The notes under the pieces: model-generated
What the model was told of the DNA's origin: nothing
What the model saw: the letters and a program-made list of their open reading frames with translations, nothing else
Database searches by the model: none
DNA from: Jiella pelagia
GTDB taxonomy: Bacteria > Pseudomonadota > Alphaproteobacteria > Rhizobiales > Rhizobiaceae
Assembly: GCF_026898155.1 (NCBI RefSeq)
Contig: NZ_CP114029.1
Span: 3,824,001-3,888,000, forward strand
Length of the DNA: 64,000 bases
Direction: 5' to 3'
In this document: positions 63,151 through 64,000 of the stretch, piece by piece
Layout of the letters: every line of letters begins with the position of its first letter
Numbering within the stretch: the stretch's first letter is position 1
Made by a program: the position numbers and the translations under genes

Positions 63151-63616
63151 GGCGGCACTTGAAAATCCGAGGATTTTCGGTGCTCAAGCAGGGTATTCCA
63201 CGCCTCCAGCGTCTCGAACAACTCGTTCGAGATGTCGCTGTCGAGGCGCACCATTTGCACCTTTTGCGACGCGCATGCTCGTTCCGATTTGGAATGGGAC
63301 GGGGGTTTTCGGTTCGGAAACTCTTCTGCCGGCGATCGCAGGGGGGGGGGCAGCGTGCAGCGTGGTTTGCCGCCTGCCCTGGAAGAGGGGCGCGTTTCGT
63401 CGAATTTTGTTGGATCGGACGACTGCTAGGCTGCTGAGGACCAGACCGTCCGGGTAGAAGCCCTCCGCTGGCGATCCTCCGTCATAGGTCCGCTCGCAGA
63501 GAATTGGCTGACGCTAGCGGGCTCGGGCTTTCCGGAGATCTGCACCGGATGCGTTCAATGATCGGTCGCGTCCGTCAACGTGGTGGAAATTTGGGTGTGA
63601 CTGAAGCGGCTCCGTT
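63151..63616. other. Non-coding region upstream of mobC-like gene: candidate oriT
   Basis: Holds a perfect 8-bp palindrome GAAAATCCGAGGATTTTC (63161-63178), 10 bases before the MobC-like start, and a run of ten Gs (63341-63350). Candidate relaxosome site by position only. The end of the IS256-family element should lie around 63,560-63,610, but I could not fix its inverted repeat. Confidence 0.4.
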
Positions 63617-64000
63617 TCAGGCGGCTGCGGTGGAAATACGTGCGGTTTCGGGTTTGGTTCTGGCGGCCATGAGTTCGGCCATCGGTTCGGTCTGCATGTA
63701 GCGGTTCTGCGTCTGCCATTCGTCGTTGGCCTCGAGGAGGACGGCGCCGATGAGGCGGATGATGGAGCCTCTCGTTCGGGAAGATGCCGACGACATCGGC
63801 GCGCCGCTTCACCTCCTTGTTCAGGCGCTCCAGGGAATTGGTCGAATGGATCCGGGTCCGGTGCTGGCTGGGGAAGTCCAGATGCGCCAGCACGTCGGTC
63901 TCGCTGTCGTCGATGAAGCTGCCGAGCTTGGGGCACTTGTCCCGGAGTTGATCGGCGACATGGCGCAGCGCCTGACTGGCAGCGGCGCGATCGGGTTGGA
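63617..64000 (-). CDS. IS256-family transposase, C-terminal part, one artefactual frameshift
   Basis: Mutator-type transposase running off the window end. Visible are LRDKCPKLGSFIDDSETDVL, the conserved STNSLERLNKEVKRRADVVG with the catalytic-region Glu, and GIFPNE. The frame breaks at 63765-63771 (GAGCCTC on the + strand); GAGCTC gives FPNESSIIRLIGAVLLEAND, ending ARISTAAA. The N-terminal two thirds is outside the window. Confidence 0.85.

Overview
The window looks like a chromosomal segment of a high-GC alphaproteobacterium, most likely order Hyphomicrobiales (Rhizobiales). The grounds are codon use, a sitABCD operon behind a Mur-type palindrome, a tandem glycine riboswitch ahead of a DadA-like dehydrogenase, an ECF sigma/RskA-like pair, and rhizobial-type palindromic repeats. 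I cannot name the genus.

Bases 1-47,443 are core chromosome. In order: a DUF3095 fragment; a DedA-like protein and DsbB; a ThDP enzyme; a PHA-granule protein; a DEAD-box helicase; a D,D-carboxypeptidase; copper-related genes; betaine aldehyde dehydrogenase; an ECF sigma/anti-sigma pair; a CUT1-type ABC importer carrying a REPIN-like palindrome between binding protein and permeases; fabD-fabG-acpP-fabF; a glutathione transferase; clpB; the manganese importer sitABCD; a MATE pump; choline sulfatase; a chemoreceptor; the riboswitch-controlled dehydrogenase with an aminotransferase; and a scattered urease cluster (ureJ-like, ureB, ureC, ureE, ureF, ureG). Opposite-strand genes are interleaved with the urease genes, and ureA and ureD are not in the window.

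At 47,444-47,520 lies tRNA-Arg(CCG). An integrated mobile element starts there and runs past the right edge. A large serine recombinase reads through the tRNA in antisense. Behind it come an uncharacterised two-gene module, a TacA/TacT-like toxin-antitoxin pair whose toxin is split by a complete IS21-family element with a 6-bp target duplication, two small plasmid-type genes, a Hachiman anti-phage operon (hamA-hamB, followed by a DUF3223 gene), and a mobilisation operon (MobC-like protein, relaxase, membrane protein, small protein, VirD4-type coupling protein). No type IV secretion genes are visible, so it looks mobilisable rather than self-transmissible. An IS256-family transposase is cut by the window end.

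The most striking property is at sequence level. Eighteen reading frames are broken by one extra base at what should be GAGCTC, read here as GAGCCTC or GAGGCTC. Removing that base restores a full-length family member every time. Two GAGCTC sites are intact and only one such heptamer is natural. This is best explained by systematic base-calling error at a modified GAGCTC motif, which would imply a SacI-type methyltransferase elsewhere in the genome. The affected genes are annotated as single genes with the break noted, because they are probably intact in the organism.
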